Assembly: GCA_003993805.1 (NCBI GenBank)
Contig: RSEF01000001.1
Span: 78,671,839-78,735,838, forward strand
Reading direction: 5' to 3'
DNA length: 64,000 nt
Source of the DNA: Himantopus leucocephalus
Taxonomy: Eukaryota > Chordata > Aves > Charadriiformes > Recurvirostridae
In this document: positions 41,601 to 56,600 of the stretch, in pieces
Layout: the number at the start of each line of letters is the position of its first letter
Numbering within the stretch: position 1 is the stretch's first letter
Program-made: the position numbers and the translations under genes
The notes under the pieces: generated by a model
What the model was told of the DNA's origin: nothing
The model's input: only the letters and a program-made list of their open reading frames with translations
Databases searched by the model: none

Positions 41601-44600
41601 CAATGCCATGCTACTGTAAGATTTGATTAGTCTCTCTGCACTGGTGATTCAGTATAAGGAAGCCCTTTAACATTTCCTTCATTTCTTATTGATGCACTCA
41701 TTTTTTTTCCTGTGATATTTTTAGAAGAGTTTTAATATGAGTAATGCTACTCATATTTTAGAGTTCTGAATTTTTCTTTGCATCTTCGTATTTCCCAATA
41801 TTGAAAAGCCATTCTGTGCACTTTTGGTCTTGCATTTAGGTTGTATCTTTGTCTTGTATTTTATTCATAGGGAATATTTAGTTCTACAAATTAAAAAATA
41901 AGACCTGGCATGCAAGGGAAGGAAAACCTTTCTATGGGTATATCACTGCCTCCTATTTGTAAATTTGCCTTAAGTAAAAAAAGACGATAGTTTGTGTCAC
42001 CATATAAAAAAGGGCCATGATGTTTTAAGTCAGATAGTTTCTAGATTTCTGTTTATGAACTGTTGGCAAAGATGTAAATACTGTGAGGTAGGACAAACTT
42101 GTTTTTTTTTCTTTAAAGATAACATTTTAAAATCACAGCTCTCTTTTCAAAAACAATTACAGAAAATACTCTAGCAAGAAGAAATTTTGCTATTTTTTGG
42201 CCAGAAGCAGATTCCAATAATAGTTAGCCCAAATCACTGGAAGTTAACTATGAATTGAAGAAGACATACAATAGATTTTAAGTCTGAGCTTCAAACAGAT
42301 CTTCAAAAAAAGTATGACAAATATATGGTTACAAAATCAGTGACTATGTGAAATTCAAGTTCTTTAATTAGTAAATCCGCAGTGCTAAACATGCAGCATA
42401 TTTCTGTACAAATACCTAAATATTTTAAGCAGATAATGAGCTGAAAGTCTGAACATTCACTATAACTTCTCTTTTCTAGTTTAAATATAAAATATGAAAT
42501 GTTTAAAAAAATACATGGTTACTATGTACTTACATATAAACTGTAAGCATACTAAAAAATTTAAATATGTAAAACATAATAGATCTTCCCTCAAGCATAA
42601 TGGGACTTCAAGGCTGGCACAAGAAAAAGCCTGCAAGTGCAATCTATTCAAACAAATATTTAAATAATTAAATGAACAAAACTTAGTTATTGTACTAAAT
42701 AGTCGTGCTGGTTAATGTCATGTACAATAGAAATCAGAACAGCTGAAGTAATGCAAGACTCCAAGACAAAATCACAAGCTCTTTGGAATGAATCAGGCAA
42801 ACCCACCTACTGACCAATTAAGGTAAAAAGGGACAAAACTCGGTCCTCAGAAATGTAGAGAACAAACCCTGGATTTGTGTCATGAGTATTAAAAAGAGAA
42901 GAATAGCTTCCCCTATTTAAATTGAGCATGTTCTCTCTTCTCTCCTGACCAGCTGTAGGTGCTTAGTAAGAGGAATATCTAATCCTGAAAATCTTGCTGA
43001 ATAACAAGGTTAAAATCAGTTTAAAGTTTTACATAATTTTCTGTTTCAAGAATTATATTACTGTCTTAAATACTGATACAGGGTAAAGATGTGACACCTT
43101 CTATGAAGTCTAACAAGGGGGGAAACTTTTGAGGCATTGATAAAATTTATCTCGAATGACAATAACAGGGCACTATTGTTAAGTACAACTGTTAAAAAAA
43201 CCCCACCACCAGCATTCTTCAATGGTTCAAGAAGAGAATCATGCTTAGTGAAAGTGTGAATAGATGTCTTTGTGGCAGCCTTATAAATCACAGTTATTGA
43301 GATATTTCAAGTCAATACTACCAGTAATGTCTGAGTTCTAGTTAAATAGATATTAATTGTATCAGAAGCACCTTTTTAGCTATCTCATAACAAGCTTCAT
43401 ACAATACAGTTATCTAATAAGAAGTCCCCTACATTGAAAATTCTAGTTCTGTGTTGTGCTCTGTAGTAGACACAAAATACATGAGAGAATCTTTGTAAAT
43501 GTCCTTTTATTAAGGACACAAAAAAGGAAGACATGCCTAAAGAAAGAAATCGGGAGGGGTGGCACTGGCAGAGTAATTTTCTCAATGAAGTGAAAACCTG
43601 ACACAATCCTGGGTAAAAGTATGTGCATTCTAAGAAATACTCCTTAAAAACAATTTTGCAAGGTATTATTTCTCACTCATCTACCAGAAAGAGTCCCACT
43701 CAGGAACCAAACTTCAAAGGTAAAGGCAGGATCAATTTGCTAATGGCTCAGAGGCTTGACCTATTATAACTGTTGGCAGTAAGGTTAGATCCCATTGAAA
43801 ACCAGGACTCTTAGCTGGCAATGCCTTGTCCTATTTTACCTGAGGACTCCATCAGATGTAAGAGAAATACGAAAACACACACAGACTTTCCCAACCACGC
43901 AATCAAAAAGGCATCTGACAGTAGTCTTGGAGAAAGTTCTAGTGCAGATGATTTTGCATTTCTTAGGGACTTTTGAGGCTAAAAATGGGGTGGAACTGAT
44001 CCACAATTATGTTGTAAATAACACTGTTAACTAAGATGCTGCTTATGGTTCAGGAATCTGCAACAACTCAGAACCAGAAATCAGCAAGGGCCAGCAGCTG
44101 CATGAGGTTGAGGGTGACAGTAGGGCAGCCATAGGGCGATGATCTCACCAACTAGGGCAACTGTAAAACAATTAAAGCAGGTCTGGCGATGGTAGGCAAG
44201 TTCAGGAAGCAGTCCAGTGACAGCCAGACAAGGCACAAGGCAGGTCCCCGGTCAAACCAGCAAGCCATATCATGTAAGTACAGAATGGCTGAGTTTGGAA
44301 GGGACCCCTGGAGACCATTTAGTCCAACCTCCTTGTTCAAAGCAGGGTCAAGAGTTAGGGCTGTGTCCAGTCAAGTTTTAAGTATCTCTAAGATGGAGAC
44401 TCCATAAGCTCTTGGAGCAACCTGCTCCAGTGCCTGACTACTATCACAGTAAAAAATTATTTTTTTAATGCTTAAATGGAATTTCTTATATTTCAGTTTG
44501 TTCCCACTGCCTATAGCCATTTCACCGTGCACCATTGAGAAAAGCCTGAGCCCCACCTAGAGAATCCACAAATTTTATGTCAAACAATACTGATTTCCTT

Positions 44601-47600
44601 TTTTTTTGAGGTCATCACCAGGGCATGCTACATTTTCAACATCTTCTCATTTTTGTAAAGAATAGATGCCACAGACAGCCTGAAAGGCAAAGCAGTGGAC
44701 TGGAAATGTTTTTGACTTTCTAAGAAGCAAAGATATTCCTGATGCAAAGACTCGGTCAAGGCATTTGCATATGTGGCTTTTAGGTCAAAAAAATAGGAAT
44801 GAATCTCATCACTGAAGCAACAGAATTAGATATGCTAAAGCAGTCTTGGTCTTGAATTTTTGAGTGAAAATCTTCATGTCCTACTTTTTCAATAACAAGA
44901 AAATAAGACTATATAAGACTATAAAAACCTATATATATGGGAGAGGAAGATTTGGAGATGTTTAGACTGAAAATTGAATCATATAGCCACAGCTTAATCA
45001 GACTACTACCCTTTTGTCAGACATTATAATCAGTAAGAAGTTATTTGTCAAAGACTATAGACAGACAGGTACAACCAAATTTTGAAAGTTTCTCAGTGAG
45101 ACACATCTTTACAGAGAAAGGAAGAAAGTGCAGTAGCAATAAGAATCTCTTAGACGCACACTCAAAAGTTATATCTAGATGACGAAGACTGTGATACTTG
45201 GTTCACCCAGACTGGAGCATCCTGGAAAACAGTGACTGTGATGGAAAATTCCTTTGTATATTGAGTAGATACAGGTGAAGAAAAGGTGAACGAGGAGTTC
45301 TGGCTATGGGGTTAGTTGGTTTTCCCCCTAATAGGAGGATTTAAAATGCCCAGAGAGCATGAAGGTGTACTGGAGACCTTCTATGAATCTTTCTCGAGGA
45401 GATTATTAAATAGGTCCTTTTGTTTAGATAGCATGGCTTTAATAAGTGTGGGGAAACCTTGGAGTCTGTGGCCAGAAATGCTTCTGAACAACCACAACAT
45501 AGTAATTGATCTTGCAGCTGTGTAGTAAACATTGAAGCTGACTTGTAAAATAACAACAGTTACCACTTCACTTTCAGTAAACAATGCATCAATATCTCTT
45601 TCCAATTTTGTGATAGGAAATCTGCAAATAATGAAAAATTCCTAAGTAGATCATGCCAGCAGTGTAAGGTAGTTTGATGTACTACAATGCAAAATAATTG
45701 AGAAACAAACCTTCATCAAAAGCTTCAATGCATTTACATTCTTTTTTTGTGTGTTACGTTTGAGGCTTACTGGTTTCTTTCAGTAGCTGTCAAACCCATT
45801 AGAAAGAAAAGATTCAGCAGGATAAGAAAAAATTGTTCTTACTTCTAGGATTCTAATATTTTCTAAGTTCATCTACAAATTGCTGCAAAAAACACCACAT
45901 TCTGTCACTTTATATCAGCATAATCCAGGAGTGCTGGTGAAATTGGCAGAGGTCTCTGGCATCAGTCAGTGATGCCAAACATAATTTAATGTGGGAGCTG
46001 ACTCAAAGGACCTGATTCCAGTGAATATTAAAGGAAGTTCATGAAGGCTCTTTAGAAGCACCCCTTCGTAGGAGGAGCAAAACTAGGAACAGCAGTAGCT
46101 GTTAGATGAGGAGAACTTCCCACCCAAGAAACATAATGTTTCATGTGACAGGAAGAAGCTGGACATTGATGGTCCTTGCCAAAGAAATCTGAGAGAAAAG
46201 GGAAGGAGGGCTGAACTGGTTAGTCCAGAGCCAAATCTTTGTGGGATCCTACAAGCAGTTCGTTTAAAAAAAGCCTAGCAAAGAAGGCAATACCGCAGGT
46301 CATGGACACAAGAGGTGACAACTGAGTGGTCAATAACCTGTTGTGACACAGGCAATCAGAGGACTTGAGGGATAAAAGTATGCCCATTGCATTTATAGGC
46401 ATGTGAGGCACACATGGAAGTAAAGAGGTTTGTCCTGTGTCCCTAGGGATATTATTAGACTGGAATATTCTTTAACGGAGCATATTATAAAAAAAAGTCT
46501 CTGTGGTTATTGCTAATTTTAGTGAAGAGTGAAAGATTCTCTACCATTTCAATCCCTCCCATCTTCCGTGCTAAGATCCAGTCAGAAGGAAGGAGAGTGG
46601 AGCTCAACTCAAGGAAGGTGAAAATGACAAAAGAAGGTAAACAAGATTATACGGAAAATGGAGGTAAAGCACTGTAACTCTGACCCAAATACCTTAATTT
46701 TTAAACTCAGAGTAGTTCAATTCCTGTATATATATATATACACACACATAGTAAAGTGACTTGAAATATATTCAGCCTAATACTGAGCTACTTTAGTGTG
46801 ACATTCATGTCCATTTATAATCAAGTAAATATTTTAGCATATAAGCAATTTGCAACCTATTTGTATTGTTCTTTAATGTAAGACAGTGTAACAGACTAAA
46901 AAAAGAAACAACACTGAAGAAATAATCATTTTTAAATTAATATTTAGAACAGACTTTAAAAGCATATCCAATAAAACATGCTAAGGAAAATGCTAATAAT
47001 CTAGAGGAAAGGAATGTATGTTGGCCACAGAACATGCTGAACAGGAATCTACAAAGAAAACTTAAGACTTGTTAGTAGGCTAAATTATAGTGTTTAACCA
47101 TTTCTTTTTTAAAATGCTGCTTTTGCTATATTTTCTCTTTCTTTTTCTTTAATTTCAATATTCAATGAAAGATACAGGTTTGCATATAAATACAGATGAA
47201 TTACATAAGATAGTTTCAAAAGAGGAAACTGATTTCAAAGCTTTCCCTCTTTGTTGCATATGAATATAATATAGAAAGATATAGTCATCTGATAAGATCT
47301 TTGCTAGTAAAAGCACTCATGTAGGCAAGTACACCAATTCCCTTGAGTGCATTATTCATAGTAATTTTTTTCAAAATGAGTTATCAGGCTACTGGTTGTA
47401 TCAGCCTCTAAGCAAATTTATTTACTGTGCTTGAGCCATGCCAATGAACACATCATTCTGTTGAACCAATCTCATATCTGAGCAATTACAATGAACTTTA
47501 ATCATCCTGACACTTACTACATTTTATTAGACTTATATTAGAAATCAGGAAACTGTCATCTTTAAAGAACAGTGCCCTCACTCTGTTACTGATGTTAACA

Positions 47601-50600
47601 CTTCTGATACAATTTTCTTCCTGGGATGCCTTTAGCAATTGTGTTCCTAGAGAATTGTATCAGATGCAATAGCTTCTTCCCTATTCTCGCCAACGCTCCA
47701 TCTTGAAAAAGGTGGAACAGTAAATGATGTAGGTGACAACTATTTTTTATTACACTAACTGAGAATCTTTCTCATGAACTGCATTTTGAATTCATCATTT
47801 ATCGTTCTGTAACATCTCTTTTGCACTGCTTAAGTAAAACAGGCTTAAGAAAGTTCAGCATCAGGATTACTTAAATGATAATGAATTTACCCAGGCCCTG
47901 GATATGCACAGGGTTCCAAGCTCTAAGGATGTGATGCCACTAAACTCCTTTTGAACATGGACCAAAAAGTAGTTCGTCAGAAAGATGCTAGCCAAAAGTC
48001 AAGCTTACTACTCTATTTGCCAATTCAGTCATAACTAAATATTTCCTTTTTTCTTATGTGCTTGATCAGAGCAGCTAAGAGAAACGGAGAAGATTTTAAT
48101 CCCTGTTCATTCTCAATGATTTATTAAATTCAGACTTTTATAAATCAGCTGAGGACAATGGTATTATTTAGGTAACTCTTACATCTTATGTAGATGTGGA
48201 ATACATCTCACATAACTTTAAAAGATTGAAAGTTCGATAGAGTGAATCTCATCTGAACAGCATACATTTAAGTGAGGAATAAGTATGGAACCCAACAATG
48301 GATTTTCAGGCAAATATTCTACAGAGCTGACTTATGAAAACCCTAAGCTATGAAAATAGAAAGTATGAATTTCCTATATCACAGTAAACATGGTAAGGCA
48401 CATATTTCATAGAAATTTTAAAGTTTGTCATTCAGTGACTCCGTGATTCAGATGCAGTACACTGATTTTGTGTTTGCTACAGAGGACGTATGATCCTTGG
48501 ACATCTACTAGACTGAATGCAGCTATACTTTGAAAAGCTTTAAAACAAACCCTCATGTTTAATATGGTTTTTTGGTTTGTTTGTTTTTTTACCTTACAGA
48601 ACAATTTTCAAGGTTGCAAAGTGATACTGGACAGTGTGATATAAAAATATAATGCTACAATCTAAAAAAATATGTTGGTTTATTGAGAAATCTGTTAATG
48701 TATTAAATATATTTATGATAACATTGCTATGAAAATATAACAGTATGGTAATACTTTAGCAAGTCTTTCAGACACACCACTTCAAAACTGTTTTTTCCAT
48801 GACAAATCCTTTACAAAAATACATCTATGTGTGTATTGTCTTTCCTTATTACAGTGTTTCCTCCCCACATTTTCATTTGCATTGTTCCTTTTTCAGTTAT
48901 TGTTCAAAAAAAAGGTATAAAATATATCTAAGATATCACTGATAACAGCAACAAGCCTAAATAACTATTTTGTATGTATGCATGTATTTGTGTGACAAGA
49001 GATTAAAAAAAGTCTTTTGTCCTTGAAAGAAAATTATGTGCAAAGACTGGAACAATGGGAATTTATTTGTTTTAGTTTGCAATAAAATTTTCAACACCCA
49101 TCTAATTGCCTTTTCTGACTTCATATCCCAGGGGTCTGAAGCCACCAGCTGAGAAACACTGCCTTAGGGAGAAACATGCTGAGAAAGAGAGAATGTTTTT
49201 GCAGTAACAGAACTCAATGTAGCTCCATCAACACTGTTATTGAAAAAAAAATGTAGATTCAGTTTTCCATTTCAATAATATGTTTAAATTTTAGCAAATT
49301 CATTCAACCTAAGGAACAAAAAATAAATCAGCAGAAAACAGATACACTAACATGTTTAAAGTGAAGATTTTTTAATTTTGGTTCAAAGCACAATGCTGTT
49401 TAAAAATGTATACTTTGTTTCCTCTTTTAAAACTAAAACACTGGAAGCCTCATTTCAGAGAAGGGGAGGGGAGGGGAGGTGGAGGGGAGGGGAGGGGAGG
49501 GGAGGGGAGGAGAGGAGAGGAGAGGAGGGGAGGGGATTGTTCAGTTTAAGCTCAAAATGTTGACTTTACAGTTCACCAGAAACTTTGAAGCAGTTCGTTA
49601 TAACACAATGTTTCAATACCTTAAAATTTCCCAAATTAAATTAATCAGGTGTTTGCAGAGCTCTCAGATTCAGAGTTCAGGTTCAGTAGTACTTAGTTCT
49701 ACAATCTTTGCCCAGTCATTCCCTGTGTATGAATCTGTCCTCTTTAAAGGCAGATGCTCTTTTCTGTGTTTAGACTACCACATCTCCAACATAGGACTAC
49801 TGTAGATGAACCACACTATGATAACTTAATTTGTGTTAAGTAACAATGTTTACTTTAACAAAATCAGAGTAATTTCAGTGTTGCTACTCAGTTTTTGATA
49901 TGCAGGTTTATTCAGTGGTAGTAAGCATGGTTCAAAATAACAAGACACATTACTACAGCTGCCATGCTTCCATATAAAATAAACTGCAACCCACAAACTT
50001 CACTTAACTTTATTTGTATATCAAATAAAACTTTTAATGCATCCAAAGCACCAGAATTTGAATTGATGTGAACTACAAGATGCAAAGCTTTGCAAAAATG
50101 TTAGTACATTAGATTTTAACAAATATGTGCTTCAACATTGTACTGAAAAGTTTTCCATTAAATAAAAAAATTTTGTATCAATCCAAATGACTAATTTTTG
50201 CTTTTTCTGTTTTCTTTATCTTTTCATGTGGTTTTTATTGTGTTGGTTAATTATGTTTTAGGTACCACCTGAAGTCTGTTTCAAACACCAGATGAGCAGT
50301 TTCATAAATTCAGTTTCAGAAGAATTAAAAAAAAAAATCAAACATTTTTTTTCCTGCCTATTTTTCACAGAGAAAAATGCAATATTATTACCTCAGGAGA
50401 AGGTAGTTTAGTCACCACTGTATCACCAATTGTTGAAGTAAGAAGTTTGTCACCTAGAATACTTTCTAAATATTCTGCCATTACTTCCTGTTGCTTAGGG
50501 CTGCAGTGGTTCTCCAAAGACAGTACAACTGGATAGTCAGATGCCTGGAAATATAATTTAAAGGCTTTTATTATTAATAAATAAAAAAAGGACTATTTGA

Positions 50601-53600
50601 TTTCCCAAAATATCTTACAAAAGTCCCATTGGTAATCTGTATTTTCCTTTTATTTTCAAAATTTTTGGAATACAAATCAGTTGTTTCAGGTTAATAACGC
50701 AATAAAAAGGCTCACAATATTTACAGAAAAGAGAAAGCACCATTGTAGAAGAGAAAAAATGCATCCTCAGGAAGTTAAGGGGGGTTAAACCAAGGCTAAA
50801 CATATACAGAGTTTAAAAAAAAACCCCACAACTAGGGAAATAAAATGAAGATCAGTTAAGAAGGACACAATACCTCATTAGAGAAATCAGGTAATCACAT
50901 AATCACAGAATGGTCAGGGTTGGAAGGGACCTCTGGAGATCATCTAGTCCAACCCCCCTGCCAGAGCAGGGTCGCCTACAGCAGGTTGCACAGGATGGCA
51001 TCCAGGCGGGTTTTGAATGTCTCCAGAGTCAGAAACTCCACAGCATCTCTGGGCAGTCTATTCCAGTGCTCTGCCACCCTCTAAGTAAAGAAGTCCCCCT
51101 CATGTTAAATGGAACTTCCTATGCTCAAGTTTGTGCCCGTTACCTCTTGTCCTGTCACTGGGAACCACTGAAAAAAGACTGTTCCCATCTACCTGGCACC
51201 CTCCGTTTAAGTATTTATAAGCATTGGTAAGATGGGCTAAAACCTCCCAGACACACTAAAGCATAAAAAATGTGTATGTATTCACACACATAATGCTGGC
51301 CTGAATACAAAAGTTATCTTAATAGCCATTCAGGACTTCATTTGAGCAGGAGTTTTGCCAGAAACCTATACAAAAGACTGAGACAGTGCCAAAAGCTCTC
51401 CAGCGTTTGCTGCTTGGCCAGAGGTAGGCAGAAGCGACATTGCCCTAATGAGTCATCTGACAAAAAGACAGCAGTAGGTGGTAACCTTTATCAGATGTTG
51501 AATTCAAAATAAAAAGGGAGGGAATGGAAAACAGAGCAAGTCTCAAACTCAGCTTTAATCTAACATTTTTCTCTATTTTGTATATTCAAGCGAAATATAT
51601 AAGACGGTCTGATAGCAACAAGAGAATAAGTGAAGTAAAAAAAATTAAAAGATATAAAGAAGGAGTAAAACATCAGATTGATTCTGAAGTAATTTTTCAC
51701 TTCATGTTCAGTCCTTGCTTAAATGACCTCAAGTGAGAATTTGACCTAACCACCTGAGTAAGACCTTCTGAATTCTTTGCACCAAGTTTGGTTTATAATC
51801 ATTATCAGCAAAATATATTTACCATTCCTTAAATAAAATTTTTAAAAAAAAAGATATTAAGAACAGATAGCACAATTTTCCTGTAATTTATTTCAACAAT
51901 GCCCACTGCCACAAGCACTGTCTCTGTTTCATATTTTTTTATCCTGGGGAATCACTGACAACAACCATGTCCACGGGCTTTGTTAAAGCCACCATCACAT
52001 TTTAACCAACATATATATACACATACCACAAATGCATACTTGTCTATCACTTGAATTACAGAACGAAATGGAATTTTGCTCGTTAAAGTGTGACCGTGAT
52101 ACACAACAGGTTCATTGTTTGAGCCATCCCAACAGTCAATTTCCAGGCAACGACATCCTTTTAAGAGAGCACTTCAAAAGAAAAAGAGAAACAATTTTAC
52201 AGTCAAAAGAAAGATACCACACTTTCTTATACAAGTTGCTGTATTTCTGATTACAAGCACATTGAATAATTACAAAAAACCCTTACTTTTTCATCAGGAA
52301 AGCAAATAAATCCTATATAATTATACAGATATGAGACAGAGCTATATTTTCTGCTATTTATCGTAGGCATGTTACATAAAAAACTTTATTAGAGCATTAA
52401 GGAGTAACCTGGATTATCTGAATAACCTTCATTAACAGACTAAAAATGAGGGTCAAAGATTTAAATAAAAGAATTTTGGAATGATGGCAAATTGTTGCTT
52501 AAAATAGAAGAAGAAATGTTTGAAAGGGCCTTTTTTATTACCATTCCAGGATTTGTCTGCAAGTTTGAGAATCATTATACTTAAAAATAACAGCATTGTA
52601 CTTACAGAATCAGGTTGTGCCTGGTCTTTACATAATTCAGTTGTTCTCCCCCCACCTTATTTCTAAGAGGGAGTGCTGAAGTTTCTTAGATGCCTTAAAT
52701 ATACGCTGTTTTAATTTTTAATATGTTAATGGCACCCCTTAAAGGTCTTAGGTTTCTAATATTGGGCTTGTTGCTAATTTAAATACTTCTTGTAGACTAT
52801 TTTACTTAATTACCAATCTGTCTTTTACATGCTGCCCTTTACATGCTAACGATATCTCAAAGATGCTTCTAGATTATTTTAGCATTTTATATTTTCCTTA
52901 CACATAAATACAGAGAAATTGCAATTTGCAGGCAGTATTAATGTCATATAATTTTAAATACTGTTAGAAATAAATTCACTAGTGTTTCTGATGATTGCAA
53001 GCCATTATAGAATATCCAGAGAACAACCAAAACAAAAGACATTCGAGTAGAGGAAGGTTCCAACTGCTTCCACTTCACTAAAGTAGTACAAAATAATAGG
53101 AATGCTGGACACCTATCTTCCAAATTCTTCATACTTTCTGTCCCCCTCTGTATTGCCTTTATTACATAACCCATTTTCTCCCTCTCTGATCATTTCTTCT
53201 AAATGTATCTTGGCAATAAGGCACCCTGGTTTCCTTCTCTTGGAGTCAGATGCTGCACATTCAAAGACAAAGTTTATTCTCCCTCCTGGCTGCTATACTG
53301 ACCACTTTTTTGGTTGTTTTTTTGTTGTTTTTAAATTGACCGCACCGGAACATACACTGATCACAGATATCCTTGACGTACTCCACCGTAGTGTGCCCTT
53401 ATGTCCTATATATTGATCAGATCAGAGTTTGCCCAGGAATTTTACATTTATTTCAGGGAGTTATTTATTTTTGCATGGCACGTTGAGATTAAAAACTGCT
53501 TTAATCATATACTGTGCAGCACACTATAGATTTTATTTGCTGCGAGGTAGGTTTTTTGTGATGGAAGTGAAAAAATAGATTGTTTCTGGACTATGAACAG

Positions 53601-56600
53601 ATGGTTTGGCAAATAGATTGAAAAGAGTACACACAAAATAAAACACCACTCTCACATTTTCTTCTTGTATCTGTGATGGTTTTGTTCCTTATTGTCAAAC
53701 AGGATTATATGTAACTTATTATTCATTTTAAAAACAAAAGCCAAAGAATGCTTAAAATACTAAAAATCAGTCTCTAAATACCTGGTATATCCCCATAAAT
53801 CACTGGGCCCTATTAGTTGGTCAGATATCAAGTAGGTGTTGTGAGAAGATGAAATAAAATAGTCACATAATGGGTGGTTCATATCTTGGTAGACAGTCCT
53901 GTGATCGTTTTTAAATATCGAACAGTCTTCTGAGCTCATGTACCTTATAAATCCTTCAAATGACATCTGCCTTCTTTTCCTCACTGAGCAAAAAAGAAAG
54001 CAAAAAATTTCTGGTGTGAAGCTCAACTGATGGTTATATCTGTGTATATCCATTATTTTTAATAGACAATTCTGAACATTACTAAAGGTTATACAGCATA
54101 ACACTTTCCTGCAATTTTGAAATTCATAACAAACAATATAAACACAAACATCAGATGTGTGCAATTCTGGAAATGAATTCCTGTTGTTCAAAATTATAAG
54201 ACAGTTTTATTCTTCTATGGACCCCAATAAGAAGAGTTTGCAGTAGTCCTAATTAAATACAAAGGAAAATATTTTTTTGTTGTTCAGTTTTGGAAAGTAA
54301 TATGCCAGTCAATGCACAAATAAAATCTTATCTTCTCTGTAGAAAGAACAGGAATTGTTCTCCAAAATGCCAATCGGAGACTGTCAAAATAAGATTGCAG
54401 AAACTATGATTCCTAGCACCAAATGCCTTCCTCAGTGGTGGAAAATTCTGAATAATTAGTAATGAAATAATGTCTAAATAAGAAGTATTTGAAATAAAAA
54501 TAGCATCTTAACAAAATAAATGACTGCCCACAAAAATGAGTTGCAAATCAAGCTTATTATATTACTTCATCTATAACAAAATGTGCTAATTGCCTCCATA
54601 CCAGTGATAGTCATCCCATTTGTTTTGGTTTTAACTGATTTAATGGCAAACAGATCCATTATATTGCCAACTGCTGCTCTAATGTCATGCTTCAAATGAA
54701 ATAATATTGCAAATGATATAATCTCAGAAGTCAGCTTTGTTTCAAAACATAACCTAGTTTGAGTTAGTCAGGGATTTTGCCCAGTTCTGGCTGCAAAATA
54801 ACCTTATAACCTTTTGATATCATAACAGGCTACTTATAGTTAAGCAGTAAGTCATTCAAGATTACTTTCTATTAACAATAACTTAAAGAAGTCAATGAAT
54901 ACAAACTATTGACAAAAAAAAAAAACACAACAAAACCCAAAACACTTATCTGACCTGTTAATTCTCGATACAGCTATAAGAATCATGATTTACAGGTTAG
55001 AGTTGCAATCATCAGTCTTCAGTAGGTGTACAGACCAAAATTTTTATATCTAAATGAGGATTTATTAAAATCATTCTGATGATGGTAACACAAAGAAAAA
55101 AAATATTTCTAAGTTATACAGTTTTTTGAACTAGAAAACTTTGCAATGTTTTAAAATGCTAAATACAAACAGAAAATAAGGTTGTAAGCCCCCCCGAGAT
55201 CACACATACTGTTGTCCTTAACTATAAAAATGTTACTCCTACCAGAAGGCTGTTGAAGGTGTTCTTAAAGACTTCCATTGATGAAGAATCCACAGATAAC
55301 CGAGTAATCCCATTTCAGCACCAAGTAACCTTATCATTAGAAATTTTTCCATAATGTTTACCCTGAAACTTCCTTGATATTAAAAGTATTTGCTCTGTTT
55401 TATATTATTAGTCTCCTTTTTTTTCACTGTCTTATGCACATATGAAGACTGCTGTTCACTTCTCATTCCACTGCTTTCCAGAAGAAACAAGTTCAATTCA
55501 CTGTATCTTTCTGTTTAGGTTAGGTTTTCTTAGACTTCTGATAATTTTCATTGTTTTGCTACAACTCTTTCCATCTAGTGAACTTCCTTCTTGATGTTTG
55601 ATTCCCTAAATAGAGTGCAGTGCTTCTCCTTACTGAACTCCACCCTTCTTTTCTATATCATCAATTTGCCAAGATAATTTTGACTCCTAATCTCGTTTCC
55701 TGTTATAGTTGAAGTATACAGCACTACACTGTAAATAATACTGGGATGTACCTTCTTATCCTCACTGTGCCTCTAATCCTATCCATGCAAATACTGAATA
55801 ATGAGCAATTTTTTCTAAATACATATATACCAGTTTTAAAAAATAAAGTGCATTTCATTGGCATAAAATCATAGATAGAATGGTTACAGTTGGAAGGGAC
55901 CTTAAAGATCATCTAGTTCCAACCCCCCTGCCATGCGTGGGGACACCTTCCGCTAGACCAGGTTGCTCAAAGCCCCATCCAACCTGGCCTTGAACACCTC
56001 CAGGGATGGGGCATCCACAACTTCCCTGGGCAATCTATGCCAGTGTCTCACCACTCTTAGAGCAAAGAATTTCTTCCTAATATCTAATCTAAATCTACCC
56101 TTTTCTATTTTAAAACCATTACCCCTCATCATATCGCTACACTCCCTGAGAAACAGTCCCTCCCCATCTTTCCTGTAGGCCCACTTTAAGTACTGGAAGG
56201 CTGCTATAAGGTCTCCCTGGAGCCTTCTCTTCTCCAGGCTGAACAACCCCAACTCTCTCAGCCTGTCTTCATAGGAGAGCTGCTCCAGCCCTCTGATCAT
56301 CTTTGTGATCCTCCTCTGGGCTCACTCCAACAGGTCCATGTCGTTCTTATGTTGGAGGCCCCAGAGCTGGATGCAGTACTCTAGGTGGGTCTCACAGGAG
56401 TGGAGCAGAGGGGCAGAATCACCTTCCTCGACCTCATTTAATGACTCATGACTTCTGTTCAAAATTAATTATAAAATGGAGAGATAATTGAATGTTTGTG
56501 TAGAACAAACTTGACGTTTGGATGTTAGACAAAACTGTCAGGTGTGAATGACATATTCACTACTTTTATGATCAATTCCATAAAATAGTTCCTTCAGCCA

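Larger units (their letters stand above)
40255..50391 (-). other. PLCZ1: PLCZ1 intron 5
   Basis: 10.1 kb. It contains the 166-base TGTC...GACA element (41268), a CR1 tail (44276), a TA/CA microsatellite (46727) and the GGGGA minisatellite (49459). No nested gene was recognised. Confidence 0.5.

Noticed and set aside
49378..49805. Frames with Gly/Glu/Arg repeats
   Set aside because: They are translations of the GGGGA minisatellite.
53760..54191. 143-codon minus-strand frame
   Set aside because: Its C-terminal half is PLCZ1 exon 3 and its N-terminal part is intron read-through. The real exon starts at 53983 after a CAG acceptor.
55953..56300. 115-codon frame as a host gene
   Set aside because: The translation is the C-terminal tail of CR1 ORF2, so it is a transposon relic.
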